Shown here one piece after another: positions 14,047 through 21,254 of a DNA stretch of 21,262 nt. Made by a program: the position numbers and the translations under genes. The DNA lies in contig JBBUEO010000021.1 in assembly GCA_038056915.1 (NCBI GenBank), forward strand, positions 1 to 21,262. The letters run 5' to 3'. The notes beneath the pieces were generated by a model. The model saw only the letters and a program-made list of their open reading frames with translations. It was not told the origin of the DNA and did no database searches. Every line of letters begins with the position of its first letter. Position 1 is the stretch's first letter. The stretch comes from JBBUEO01 sp038056915. Lineage in GTDB: Bacteria; Patescibacteriota; UBA1384; UBA12157; JAENIV01.

Positions 14047-15069
14047 TTATCCCTTCCCTACTAAAGCAATCATTAGACCGATGGCGGCCATCACCGCTGA
14101 AATCACCCAAAAACGCATGGTTATCTTAGTTTCCGGCCAGCCGAGAGCTTCCAAATGATGATGTAACGGCGCTGACAAAAAAACCTTCCTTTTAAATATC
14201 CTCTTGGAAAATATTTGTATTATTACGCTTAATGCTTCTAAAACAAAAACAAAGCCGATAATCGGCAAAACTGCCACTGAATTAGTCAAAAAAGCAATCA
14301 CCGCCAAGGTCATGCCCAAAGCCATTGAGCCGGTATCGCCCATAAAAAAGCGGGCCGGATAAATATTAAACCACAAAAAAGCAAACAGCGCCCCAGCAAT
14401 TGTCCCGCAAAAAGCCGCCAAGGCCGGTTTATTTTGGACTAAGGCGATAATTGCGTAGGAAGAAAAAGCCGCTGCCAAAGTGCCGCCGGCGAGACCATCA
14501 AGGCCATCGGTTTCATTGACGGCAAAGGCAAAAAAGACCAAAACTAAAATAAAGATGGGAATGTACCACCAGCCCAAAAAGAAATCACCGATGCCGGGGA
14601 TATGAAAAATATCCCAGCCGAGTTTAAAATAAAACCACCAGGCGCCGACCGCGGCAATTGTAATATAGATTAAAAATTTAAATCGGAAACGCAAGCCGCC
14701 GCCCGACGGACCAAAACCTCGAATATTGGCAATGTCATCAATCGCCCCGACAATCCCGGTGGCTACCAAGGCAAATAACGGCAGCCAAGTCCCGGAACGA
14801 GACAAATTAAAGAGCAAAGTTATCACCGCCACTGTCAGCCAAATCAACAGGCCCCCCATTGTCGGAGTATCTTGCTTATTTTTATGTAAACGATAAAAAA
14901 TTGGTGCTCGGCTTTCATCGTAACCGGTTTTACGAATTCGTTTGCCAAGACGGTTTCGATATAAAAAATCGGTAAAGAGCGGTGTCCAAATAATGGCAAT
15001 AATAAATGACAAAGCTGTCAACCAAAAGATTTTAGCTAAATTGGGTAAGTAAAGTTGAATAGTCTCCAT
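14047..15069 (-). CDS. mraY: Phospho-N-acetylmuramoyl-pentapeptide transferase MraY
   Basis: MraY transfers phospho-MurNAc-pentapeptide to undecaprenyl phosphate to make lipid I. The protein is polytopic with about ten membrane segments. Signature motifs are TPTMGGLLIWL, AIDDIANI, NETDGLDGLAGG, FMGDTGSMALG and the cytoplasmic PLHHHLEALGWPETKI. I start at 15069 (METIQLYLP, 340 aa). The 24 extra residues read from 15141 are polar, unlike any MraY start, and come from an intergenic repeat. No Shine-Dalgarno sequence precedes either start. It follows murF across a short gap. Confidence 0.95.
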   Translation of the reverse strand: METIQLYLPNLAKIFWLTALSFIIAIIWTPLFTDFLYRNRLGKRIRKTGYDESRAPIFYRLHKNKQDTPTMGGLLIWLTVAVITLLFNLSRSGTWLPLFALVATGIVGAIDDIANIRGFGPSGGGLRFRFKFLIYITIAAVGAWWFYFKLGWDIFHIPGIGDFFLGWWYIPIFILVLVFFAFAVNETDGLDGLAGGTLAAAFSSYAIIALVQNKPALAAFCGTIAGALFAFLWFNIYPARFFMGDTGSMALGMTLAVIAFLTNSVAVLPIIGFVFVLEALSVIIQIFSKRIFKRKVFLSAPLHHHLEALGWPETKITMRFWVISAVMAAIGLMIALVGKG

Positions 15070-15184
15070 ATAGTCAAATGTAAAACATCCGACGGATCTA
15101 TTATCACGAATCATTACGAATCGGGTAGAATCAGATTTCATATTCGCGACGATAAGTGTATAAAAATTAGTCGGAAGAACTACC

Positions 15185-16366
15185 TTATTTTTTTATTGCC
15201 TCAACGATCTTTTCCAACTCAAGGGCTCTTGAGGCCTTTACTAAAATTATATCACCATTACCAATTTTACTCAAAAGATAATCAATCGCTTGAGATTTTT
15301 TATCAAAATACTGGTGGGCTTGATATTTTTTTGCCAGCTGACCTAAAGCGATAACTTCATCGGCAACCTCTCGGGCATATTGACCAATAATTTTATGAGA
15401 TTCGTCGGTAATATTGCCGATCTCCCGCATATCGCCCAAAACGGCAATTTTTCTTTGAGCCGGCAGAAGTTTCAATATATCTAAAGCCGCTGTCATCGAA
15501 ACTGGATTGGCGTTATAACTATCATCAATAATTGTGCTTGCTTTTTTGCCTTCGAAAACTTGAAGGCGGTGGGAAGAGGTCGGCAGGGTTTTGAGACCCT
15601 CGCGAATTTCTTGGGGGTTAAGTTTGAAAATTATTCCGCAACTTATCGCCACTAAAGCAGCATAAACATTCCAGACACGACCGAGACTGGGAACTTCGAC
15701 TGGAAATTTATGAGAATTTTCCACTACTTGAAATTTTGTTAAAGGACGGAAATTTAAAATTTCGGTAGTGATATTCTTGGCGAAACAATCGGCATTTTGA
15801 AAAATAGCATAAGTTTTTATCTGACCGGGATGTTTTTCGACGATTTCTTTAAGCTTTATATCATCGATATTTAAAATCGCGGTGCCGTCTTCTGAAAGTG
15901 CTAAAAGCAAAGAACTTTTTTCTTTAACAATTTCCTCAATTGTCCCAAAGGCCTCAAGATGAGCCGGACCGATGCTGGTAATAACAGCGACATTTGGTTT
16001 AACAAACGAGGTAAGATAACCAATGTCACCCGGTTTGTCAGCCGCTAATTCTAAAACTAAAACTTTTACTTTTGGGGCAAAAATGGCTTTGATTTTTGCC
16101 AAAACAATAATCGGCAGCCAGTGCCAAAAAATTTCTGGCGATTTTTGAAAACCCAAAATGGCCAGCGGCACGCCAGTTTCGTTGTTTAAATTACCTTCGG
16201 ATTTACGGATTTGATTTCCAAATTTTATTTTTAAAACCGAAAAAATTGCTTCTTTGGTAGAGGTTTTGCCGACCGAACCGGTGACGGCGATAATTTGCGG
16301 TTTCGCTCGTTTCAAATACCAAACCGCCCAAAAACGAAGGTAAGATTGTAAGAGTTTACTTAGCAA
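15185..16366 (-). CDS. murF: UDP-N-acetylmuramoyl-tripeptide--D-Ala-D-Ala ligase MurF
   Basis: MurF adds the D-Ala-D-Ala dipeptide to complete the stem pentapeptide. In the 393-aa protein the ATP loop is AVTGSVGKTSTKEAI (28-42). NNETGVPLAILGF, a MurF-specific motif, follows, then ITSIGPAHLEAFGT, the C-terminal IDDSYNANPVSM typical of MurF, and VLGDMREIG. The start is a TTG at 16366, with a GGAG site 7 nt upstream that is provided by an intergenic repeat. The normal upstream partner murE is missing; an inverted DUF218 gene lies there instead. Confidence 0.95.
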   Translation of the reverse strand: MLSKLLQSYLRFWAVWYLKRAKPQIIAVTGSVGKTSTKEAIFSVLKIKFGNQIRKSEGNLNNETGVPLAILGFQKSPEIFWHWLPIIVLAKIKAIFAPKVKVLVLELAADKPGDIGYLTSFVKPNVAVITSIGPAHLEAFGTIEEIVKEKSSLLLALSEDGTAILNIDDIKLKEIVEKHPGQIKTYAIFQNADCFAKNITTEILNFRPLTKFQVVENSHKFPVEVPSLGRVWNVYAALVAISCGIIFKLNPQEIREGLKTLPTSSHRLQVFEGKKASTIIDDSYNANPVSMTAALDILKLLPAQRKIAVLGDMREIGNITDESHKIIGQYAREVADEVIALGQLAKKYQAHQYFDKKSQAIDYLLSKIGNGDIILVKASRALELEKIVEAIKK

Positions 16367-16372
16367 AGTATC

Positions 16373-16409
16373 ACTCCACTAATTTACTATTCACTAATAA
16401 TCGCGAATT
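16373..16409 (-). repeat. Intergenic repeat copy before murF
   Basis: 37 bases match 21202-21239 with one gap and two substitutions. Both begin ACTCCAC and share TACTATTCACTAAT and ATCGCGAATT. In both places the unit lies just ahead of a minus-strand gene (murF, mraZ). Its TGGAGT supplies the Shine-Dalgarno sequence of murF. Confidence 0.85.
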
Positions 16410-16464
16410 TAGTTTGCCTTAATTTGTGACGATTCGTGAAAACAAATTCGTCGGATTGTTCTTC

Positions 16465-16493
16465 ATTATATCTTATCTACTGACCCTGCACAA
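16465..16493 (-). promoter_or_regulatory. Candidate promoter of murF-mraY
   Basis: On the minus strand TTGTGC (16493-16488), a 17-nt spacer and a perfect TATAAT (16470-16465). It would give murF a leader of about 97 nt containing the repeat. A promoter is expected here because the inverted gene cuts murF off from ftsI. The -35 is weak. Confidence 0.4.
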
Positions 16494-16583
16494 CTCCTTA
16501 CTGTTAAACGGACTCCGTCCTGTTATAACAGTGCGTCATATGCAGGGTCTTCGCCATAAACTGAACTTCGTTCTAGTTCATGG
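16482..16583 (+). other. Two consecutive strong hairpins upstream of the DUF218 gene
   Basis: GACCCTGCA (16482-16490) pairs perfectly with TGCAGGGTC (16541-16549). Inside, ACTGTTA (16500-16506) pairs with TAACAGT (16526-16532), closing a further GGAC/GTCC stem. A second hairpin runs from CCAT (16554) to ATGG (16583), with three 4-bp helices around a TTC loop. The whole lies between the murF promoter candidate and the DUF218 promoter. Its function is unknown. It could be a small RNA, a cruciform, or the edge of a transferred cassette. Confidence 0.6.
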
Positions 16584-16584
16584 C

Positions 16585-16613
16585 TTGACTTTTGTCGAGG
16601 ATTTTGGTAAGTT
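16585..16613 (+). promoter_or_regulatory. Promoter of the DUF218 gene
   Basis: TTGACT (16585-16590), 17-nt spacer, then TAAGTT (16608-16613) preceded by TGG (extended -10). Transcription would begin near 16620, giving a leader of about 40 nt that contains a G-rich ribosome site. Confidence 0.6.
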
Positions 16614-16658
16614 TTGATTAGTCTTCAATATCCTTCGAACCTCGGGGGTGTACCTTAA

Positions 16659-17321
16659 GTGGATTCCGATCAACTAAGAGACGTTGTCGCTAACCTGAAT
16701 CTTGATCGACGACCTTCGATTATCATCATTCCCCTGCCAGGCCAAATGCCAGGTCAGTACATGCCTGAACATGATAATCGGATTCTCCGTACCCTCCAGA
16801 CTTGGCGAACATGCTACTATGTGGGATGCGATGTCCAAATCCTCTGTTCCTCAGGAACTGCCGATAGCACCGGCCTAACTGTTGCCGAATACATGAAACG
16901 TCAGCTTCTACACTATGGTGGATTAGACGCAACCTACATCAAAGCCCTTGAAAAAGACATTATCATTGGCGAACGAACCTCCGCTCACACCGCCGGTCAG
17001 TTTCTGGGATTGAAAGATTATCTTCGACAGCGACACGCCGAAGATACTCTCGACTTAGTCATCCTTGTCTCCAATTGGTGGCATTTGGCAATCGCCCGTG
17101 TCTACTTTGCCCGACTCGTTGGTCTGCCTTACGTGATAGATGCTTCATCGGGCAGAGGAGCATTGGGACTCCCTTGGCCACTATATCTTGCCAGACAAGT
17201 TGTCCATCTGCTGGTAGCACTTATCTTCGACCGTTCAGGTCATCTCCTAGACAGAATAAGCGCATCCCGCATCGAAGGGTCCGCCAAACATACCCTTCCA
17301 TCGATTCCACCCCAACCATAA
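16659..17321 (+). CDS. DUF218 (YdcF/SanA/ElyC-like) protein on the opposite strand
   Basis: The 220-aa product begins at a GTG with GGGGG about 10 nt upstream. The core follows the DUF218 layout: strand SIIIIPLPG, then VQILCSSGTADSTGLTVAEYMKRQL (a DUF218-type strand-SG-EA-mK pattern; only part shown is diagnostic), then IIIGERTSAHTAGQFLG, which fits the family's E-xx-S-xx-T motif, and LVILVSNWWHLAIARVYFARL. A hydrophobic segment (about 175-192) follows. In E. coli the family member ElyC affects undecaprenyl-phosphate-dependent wall synthesis, so its site in a dcw cluster is suggestive. It runs against all its neighbours, has its own promoter and terminator, is visibly richer in G+C, and sits where murE normally lies. 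Transfer into the locus is likely. Confidence 0.65.
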   Translation: MDSDQLRDVVANLNLDRRPSIIIIPLPGQMPGQYMPEHDNRILRTLQTWRTCYYVGCDVQILCSSGTADSTGLTVAEYMKRQLLHYGGLDATYIKALEKDIIIGERTSAHTAGQFLGLKDYLRQRHAEDTLDLVILVSNWWHLAIARVYFARLVGLPYVIDASSGRGALGLPWPLYLARQVVHLLVALIFDRSGHLLDRISASRIEGSAKHTLPSIPPQP

Positions 17322-17348
17322 TCCGCACCCATCCCCGTCCCTATCTGT

Positions 17349-17376
17349 CCCCCGCTTGACGGGGGCTTTCTTTTTT
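17349..17376 (+). terminator. Rho-independent terminator of the DUF218 gene
   Basis: CCCCCG (17349-17354), loop CTTGA and CGGGGG (17360-17365) form a very stable stem, followed by CTTTCTTTTTT. It lies 28 nt after the stop codon. Confidence 0.88.
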
Positions 17377-17392
17377 AATTTTAATGTAATTT

Positions 17393-19081
17393 TTACTCTG
17401 TCGGTGGAACTCTTAAATATTCCAAAAGCCACTTGGCCATTTCGCCAAAAGTCGGCGCGGCGGAAGATTCTGCCCATTGGACATTTTTCGGCTGATCTAA
17501 ACGAACCAGCATAATAAATTTCGGGTCGTCGGCCGGGGCAAAGCCAATAAACGAACCGATATGGCGGTCTTTGTAATAGCCGCCGCCGGGAGCGGGAATT
17601 TGGGCGGTGCCGGTTTTACCCGCCACCTTGTAGCCGGGGACCGCCGCTTTTTTACCATGACCGTGCTCGACCACCGAGACCATCATCTCCCGCAGTTTTT
17701 TCGCAGTTTCTTCGTTTAAAACTCTTTTAATTTCTTGAGGGGCGCGAACATCAACTTTTCCTGAAGCGTCTTCGATTTTAGAAACAAGATAGGGCTTCAT
17801 TAGTTTGCCGCCGTTGGCAATTGCCGCCGAGGCGGTAATTAACTGAATTGGAGTAACCGCAATTCCCTGACCAAAAGCGATTGTCGCCCGCTGGGTATTT
17901 GACCATTTTTTAACCTCCAAAACCTCGCCCGTGGCTTCTGTATCAAGCTCAACGCCGGTTTTGCGGCCAAAACCAAAATCTTTAAGATATTGATATTCTA
18001 ATTCTTTGCCCAATTGCTCGCTGACCCAAACCATAGCGACATTGTCAGAATTCTCCAAAACTTGGGTCATAGTTTCTTTGCCATAGGCCTCGTCGGTTGA
18101 AGTATGAATTTCGTATGAATCAACGACGACAAAATTGCCAAATTCTCCTTCAGTTTCCGGAGTAACTTTATTTTCATTGATGGCTGCCGCCATAATCAAT
18201 GGTTTAAATACCGATCCCGGCTCCCAAGCAGCGGTAATGACCGGGTTATTAAAAACATCTTGAGATTCTTCAGATACCTGATTAAATAAGTTGGGATTAA
18301 AAGCGGGAAAGCCAGCCATCGCCCAAATAGCGCCGGTTTTCGGTTCGAGGACAATTATTGAACCCGAATCTGCTTTATATTCTTTGATGGCTTTTTGTAA
18401 AACAATTTCCGCTTGATATTGAATATTATGGTCAATAGTCAAAATCAAATCAGCACCATTTTGAGGCTCAATTTTTTCGCCGATATTAAAAAATCGGCCG
18501 CGAATATCTTTTTCCGCTGAAATCTCGCCCTGAAATCCCCGCAAGATTTCGTCAAAATAACCTTCTATTCCATATTGACCTTCGCTTAGATTATTAACAA
18601 AACCTAAAATGTGAGATCCTAATTCCCCTTCCGGATAAAAACGGCGCGATTGGGGAATCACAGCAACTCCAGTGATTTTTAAGGCGGCGATTTTGTCCCC
18701 CTCCTCTTCGGAAAGACCCTGTTTTAATGGCGGTATATAGTTTTTATTATTGTTGATCTGACTAAAAATATCATTTTTGTTTAAGTTTAAAATCGACGCT
18801 AACTGTTCCGCTACTTGATCGGGATTTTTAATATTTTTGGGAATTGCTAAAACTTGCCAAAACTGCTTATTAGTGGCTAAAGGGAACATGTCCGAAGCGT
18901 AGATTTTGCCTCTTTCCTGTTGGAGCTCTTTTTTAATGATATATTGGTCTTTAGCTTGGGCTAAATAATTGGCGTGTTCTAAAATTTGTTTTTGAAAAAG
19001 TCGAAAAAATAAGCCGGCAACAATAATGATAAGAATATAAATTAAAAAATTAATTCTTTTAAAAGTGATATTATTTTCCAT
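17393..19081 (-). CDS. ftsI: Class B penicillin-binding protein, septal transpeptidase FtsI
   Basis: FtsI crosslinks septal peptidoglycan with FtsW. The 562-aa protein has a short cytoplasmic tail, one membrane anchor (about 10-28), the PBP dimerisation domain (about 55-200, with RGKIYASD and QYGIEGYFDEIL), and the transpeptidase domain. All three active-site motifs are present: Ser290-Val-Phe-Lys293, Ser345-Asp-Asn347, and Lys489-Thr-Gly in GKTGTAQIPAPGGG. It ends soon after the last domain (LLEYLRVPPTE), without PASTA repeats. It starts 11 nt after the ftsL stop with no clear Shine-Dalgarno sequence. Its 3' end faces the terminator of the inverted gene. Confidence 0.95.
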   Translation of the reverse strand: MENNITFKRINFLIYILIIIVAGLFFRLFQKQILEHANYLAQAKDQYIIKKELQQERGKIYASDMFPLATNKQFWQVLAIPKNIKNPDQVAEQLASILNLNKNDIFSQINNNKNYIPPLKQGLSEEEGDKIAALKITGVAVIPQSRRFYPEGELGSHILGFVNNLSEGQYGIEGYFDEILRGFQGEISAEKDIRGRFFNIGEKIEPQNGADLILTIDHNIQYQAEIVLQKAIKEYKADSGSIIVLEPKTGAIWAMAGFPAFNPNLFNQVSEESQDVFNNPVITAAWEPGSVFKPLIMAAAINENKVTPETEGEFGNFVVVDSYEIHTSTDEAYGKETMTQVLENSDNVAMVWVSEQLGKELEYQYLKDFGFGRKTGVELDTEATGEVLEVKKWSNTQRATIAFGQGIAVTPIQLITASAAIANGGKLMKPYLVSKIEDASGKVDVRAPQEIKRVLNEETAKKLREMMVSVVEHGHGKKAAVPGYKVAGKTGTAQIPAPGGGYYKDRHIGSFIGFAPADDPKFIMLVRLDQPKNVQWAESSAAPTFGEMAKWLLEYLRVPPTE

Positions 19082-19092
19082 AAAATTGTCAC

Positions 19093-19398
19093 TTACTCTT
19101 CTTTTTCAAGAGCCATATTTTGAGCGCTGTTTTTAATTTCATTGAGCGATTTAAGTCTGGCGGATTCGACTTCCAATTGTTGGACATCTTGCTGAATTTG
19201 AGATTTTTGATCTTCGAGTTCCATAATTTTATATTTAAAATTCGCCCCTTGAGTGCTTTGAGCAAGGTAAAAAAGGGCGATAATCGCTAGTAACGCCAAA
19301 GTGACAAATTTTAAAGAAATTGGTCCAATTTTTAAACCATTGGAGATGGTTCGTTTGCGAAAACCTTCCTGCCAGGTGTTGGTTCGGGGGATAAGCAT
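19093..19398 (-). CDS. ftsL: FtsL-like small bitopic division protein
   Basis: The 101-aa protein has a basic N-terminus (RKRT), one membrane segment (about 30-46, FVTLALLAIIALFYLAQS) and a C-terminal coiled coil rich in E, Q, L and K (about 56-98). Size, topology and place between rsmH and ftsI fit FtsL, which forms the FtsQLB complex and activates FtsWI. Sequence similarity in this family is always low, so the call rests on topology and context. The ribosome site AAGGAGG is strong but lies in a hairpin. Confidence 0.82.
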   Translation of the reverse strand: MLIPRTNTWQEGFRKRTISNGLKIGPISLKFVTLALLAIIALFYLAQSTQGANFKYKIMELEDQKSQIQQDVQQLEVESARLKSLNEIKNSAQNMALEKEE

Positions 19399-19402
19399 TT
19401 GG

Positions 19403-19415
19403 CCTCCTTCGGAGG
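19403..19415 (-). promoter_or_regulatory. Hairpin hiding the ftsL ribosome site
   Basis: On the minus strand CCTCC (19415-19411), loop GAA and GGAGG (19407-19403) pair perfectly. The GGAGG is the Shine-Dalgarno sequence of ftsL, 4 nt before the ATG. Such a short stem could dampen translation or act as a temperature-sensitive gate. Confidence 0.6.
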
Positions 19416-19424
19416 AAATTAGAA

Positions 19425-19524
19425 ACCCTAATATCTAAATTCTAAACTATTGGAAATTAATTGATTTTTATTATTTAAGATTTGGGATTTGTTTAGGATT
19501 TCTGATTTAGAATTTAGGATTTTA
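19425..19524. repeat. AT-rich TTTAGAATTTAGGATTT repeat tract between rsmH and ftsL
   Basis: Variants of TAAATTCTAAA, TTTAGGATTT and GATTTAGAATTTAGGATTTT recur across the tract (clear at 19434-19447 and 19493-19524). The same words flank the GC-rich palindrome inserted in murD. Non-coding except for the last bases of rsmH. Confidence 0.6.
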
Positions 19525-20433
19525 TAATTTAATAGCTGCTCGCAGTTTTCCCGATCGCGCCCGGGGATTTTGGGCAATCTCTTTTTCAGAGGCAGTCACC
19601 GGTTTGGGGGTTAAAACATTTAAAAAAGAATTTTCCCGAAAAAAATTTTTAACAATTCTATCTTCCAAAGAATGGAATGAGATAACGACCAATCTTCCAT
19701 TTTGACTAAGCAAAGGTACCGCCTGTTTTAGGCCGCTTTCTAAAACCTCTAATTCACGATTTACCGCCATCCGTAAAGCCCGAAAAGTTGAAGTAGCAAA
19801 ATGTTTTTGACGTTTATGTCGGTATTTGGGCGGCAGGGCTCTTTTAATCACTTCAACTAAATGGCTGGCAATAATAATCGGCTGATGATTCCTTTCATTG
19901 ATAATTGCGCTGGCGATTTTTCCGGCATATGGCTCTTCGCCCAATCTTTGCAATAATTTTTTAAGTTCCTTTTTGCTCCAAGAATTGACAATTTTTGCCG
20001 CGGTTAAACTTTGAGTATCGGGTGACATCCGCATATCTAAACTGACTTCTTTTTGATTATTTTTTCCTTGAGGAAAATCTTGGAAAGAAAATCCTCGCTT
20101 AGGGGCTAATAATTGATAAGTGGAAACCCCTAAGTCAAACAGGATACCGTCAAGGTGATCTACTTTCCAAGAGCGACATATCAATCCTAATTCCGTGAAA
20201 TTTTCTTTGATAAAATCCACCCGGGAGGAAAATTTTTTAAGCTTCTTTTGTGCAAAATTAATCGCTTCGATGTCCTGATCGATTGCCAGCAACTTGCCGA
20301 AAGGTGCGGTTTTTTTCAAGATCCGTTCTGAATGACCGCCAAATCCTATCGTTGCATCAATAAAATTCTCGTTTGTCTGGGGGGCTAAAAATTTAATTAC
20401 TTCTTTCGGCATCACTGGAAGATGTGTTTCCAT
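19522..20433 (-). CDS. rsmH: 16S rRNA (cytosine1402-N4)-methyltransferase RsmH (MraW)
   Basis: RsmH methylates N4 of C1402 in the 16S rRNA decoding centre. The S-adenosylmethionine-binding motifs are FIDATIGFGGHSERIL and LAIDQDIEAI. Family motifs GILFDLGVSTYQL, GFSFQ, LDMRM, FRALRMAVNRELEVLE, VISFHSLEDRIVKNFF and the C-terminal NPRARSGKLRA follow. I start at 20433 (METHLPVMPKEV, 303 aa). The 61 codons read further upstream lie in a structured leader and look unlike protein. AAGGAG lies only 3 nt before this ATG, an unusually short gap. It is preceded by mraZ. Confidence 0.95.
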   Translation of the reverse strand: METHLPVMPKEVIKFLAPQTNENFIDATIGFGGHSERILKKTAPFGKLLAIDQDIEAINFAQKKLKKFSSRVDFIKENFTELGLICRSWKVDHLDGILFDLGVSTYQLLAPKRGFSFQDFPQGKNNQKEVSLDMRMSPDTQSLTAAKIVNSWSKKELKKLLQRLGEEPYAGKIASAIINERNHQPIIIASHLVEVIKRALPPKYRHKRQKHFATSTFRALRMAVNRELEVLESGLKQAVPLLSQNGRLVVISFHSLEDRIVKNFFRENSFLNVLTPKPVTASEKEIAQNPRARSGKLRAAIKL

Positions 20434-20442
20434 CAGCTCCTT

Positions 20443-20611
20443 AAAAAAGACTAGCAGCCAGTGCCCCTCCTTAATTAGCCCTTCGCCTGATGGCGAATAG
20501 CGTAATTTTAACCAATTTTGTTTTGCCCCGTCACGGCCCATTTTGGGACGGATAGGGCCGAAAAAATATATCCGTAAGCAGCCTTTTTTTTGTTTTAACT
20601 GGCTGCTAGTC
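20443..20611 (-). promoter_or_regulatory. Structured leader of rsmH with pseudoknot and terminator-like closing stem
   Basis: GACTAGCAGCCAGT (20611-20598) pairs perfectly over 14 bp with ACTGGCTGCTAGTC (20462-20449), followed at once by six T (20448-20443), then AAGGAG and the rsmH ATG. The first arm can instead pair AGCAGCC (20607-20601) with a nearer GGCTGCT (20583-20577). Next comes an H-type pseudoknot: ACGGATA (20575-20569) with TATCCGT (20554-20548), and CGGCCC (20560-20555) with GGGCCG (20539-20534), zero bases between helices and two 8-nt loops. A TTCGCC/GGCGAA hairpin (20496-20481) follows. This looks like a transcription attenuator, a riboswitch-like leader or a separate small RNA. 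I cannot name the class. Confidence 0.6.
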
Positions 20612-20650
20612 GACAAAATAAATAATGAATAATTTTCCGACTAATCTTCT

Positions 20651-20690
20651 ATTCACCCGTCTCGCCTTGGCTGGCGAGCCGAGGTGGACG
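20651..20690 (+). repeat. GC-rich palindromic repeat between mraZ and rsmH
   Basis: CCCGTCTCGCCTT (from 20656) and CGAGCCGAGG (20675-20684) match the element inside murD when that is read on the minus strand. The loop differs (TGGCTGG-type here, TCGG-type there). Complementary arms give a strong hairpin. It stands in an otherwise AT-rich gap. Confidence 0.75.
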
Positions 20691-20752
20691 AATTCTCACA
20701 AATTTCCAAGTTAATAATAAGCGTTGATTAGTGGAAAAAGGTTCGTCGGATG

Positions 20753-21184
20753 TTATACCCCTAAATCAGCCATGTGCTTGGCAATCTCGCTGGTGGCTTT
20801 TTCGGTTCTCTCTTTATAGATTTGCCATTTTTGTTTATCCCAGATTTCTAAGCGGGTATAAAGACCGGCGATAATTGTTTGTTTATTTAAACCAGCATAT
20901 TTTCGAAGATAGCCGGGAAGGAGTGCCCTTCCCTGACTGTCAAATTCCACCTCCATTGCTCCGGCAAGCATCAATCTTGAAAAAGCCCGCGAATTAGCAT
21001 CAGAAAGAGGAAGACTTGATAATTTCTCGGCCAAAATTGTCCATTCTTTTTTGGGAAATACCCAAAGACAATTGTCAATTCCGCGGGTGATAACGGCGCC
21101 ACTGCCGAGCTCCTTTCTCATTTTAGAAGGAATTGCGGTGCGGCCTTTTTCGTCAATTGTATGTTGATATTCTCCAATAAACAT
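20753..21184 (-). CDS. mraZ: Transcriptional regulator MraZ
   Basis: MraZ is a DNA-binding protein of the AbrB/SpoVT superfamily that heads and controls dcw operons. The 143-aa protein holds two MraZ repeats. The first begins MFIGEYQHTIDEKGRTAIPSK, the second contains EVEFDSQGRALLPGYLRKYA. I start at 21184 because MFIGEYQH is the canonical family start. The reading from 21208 uses a GTG inside an intergenic repeat. No Shine-Dalgarno sequence is at a normal distance, and TATTAT/TACATT boxes lie within about 20 nt, so the mRNA may have a very short leader or none. No MraZ-type TGGG direct repeats are visible in the short upstream stretch. Confidence 0.95.
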   Translation of the reverse strand: MFIGEYQHTIDEKGRTAIPSKMRKELGSGAVITRGIDNCLWVFPKKEWTILAEKLSSLPLSDANSRAFSRLMLAGAMEVEFDSQGRALLPGYLRKYAGLNKQTIIAGLYTRLEIWDKQKWQIYKERTEKATSEIAKHMADLGV

Positions 21185-21201
21185 AAAATTAAATGTATAA
21201 T

Positions 21202-21254
21202 ACTCCACGAATTTTACTATTCACTAATGATCGCGAATTCGTGTTTATTAGTGA
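21202..21254 (-). repeat. Intergenic repeat copy before mraZ, with hairpin
   Basis: 21202-21239 matches 16373-16409 (one gap, two changes). TCACTAAT (21221-21228) can pair with ATTAGTGA (21247-21254) around an 18-nt loop holding ATCGCGAATTCG. Confidence 0.8.

Noticed and set aside
15070..15141. N-terminal extension of MraY
   Set aside because: Polar residues unlike MraY, encoded by intergenic repeat words.
16426..16617. Possible 63-aa plus-strand gene before the DUF218 gene
   Set aside because: It runs through two strong hairpins and into the DUF218 promoter, and the protein has no recognisable feature.
20449..20611. MITE with 14-bp terminal inverted repeats
   Set aside because: No target-site duplication is visible, and the U-tract, pseudoknot and alternative pairing fit a functional leader better. 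Not fully excluded.
20434..20616. N-terminal extension of RsmH
   Set aside because: The frame is open but covers the structured leader and begins at a TTG inside the long stem. The family start is at METHLPVMP.
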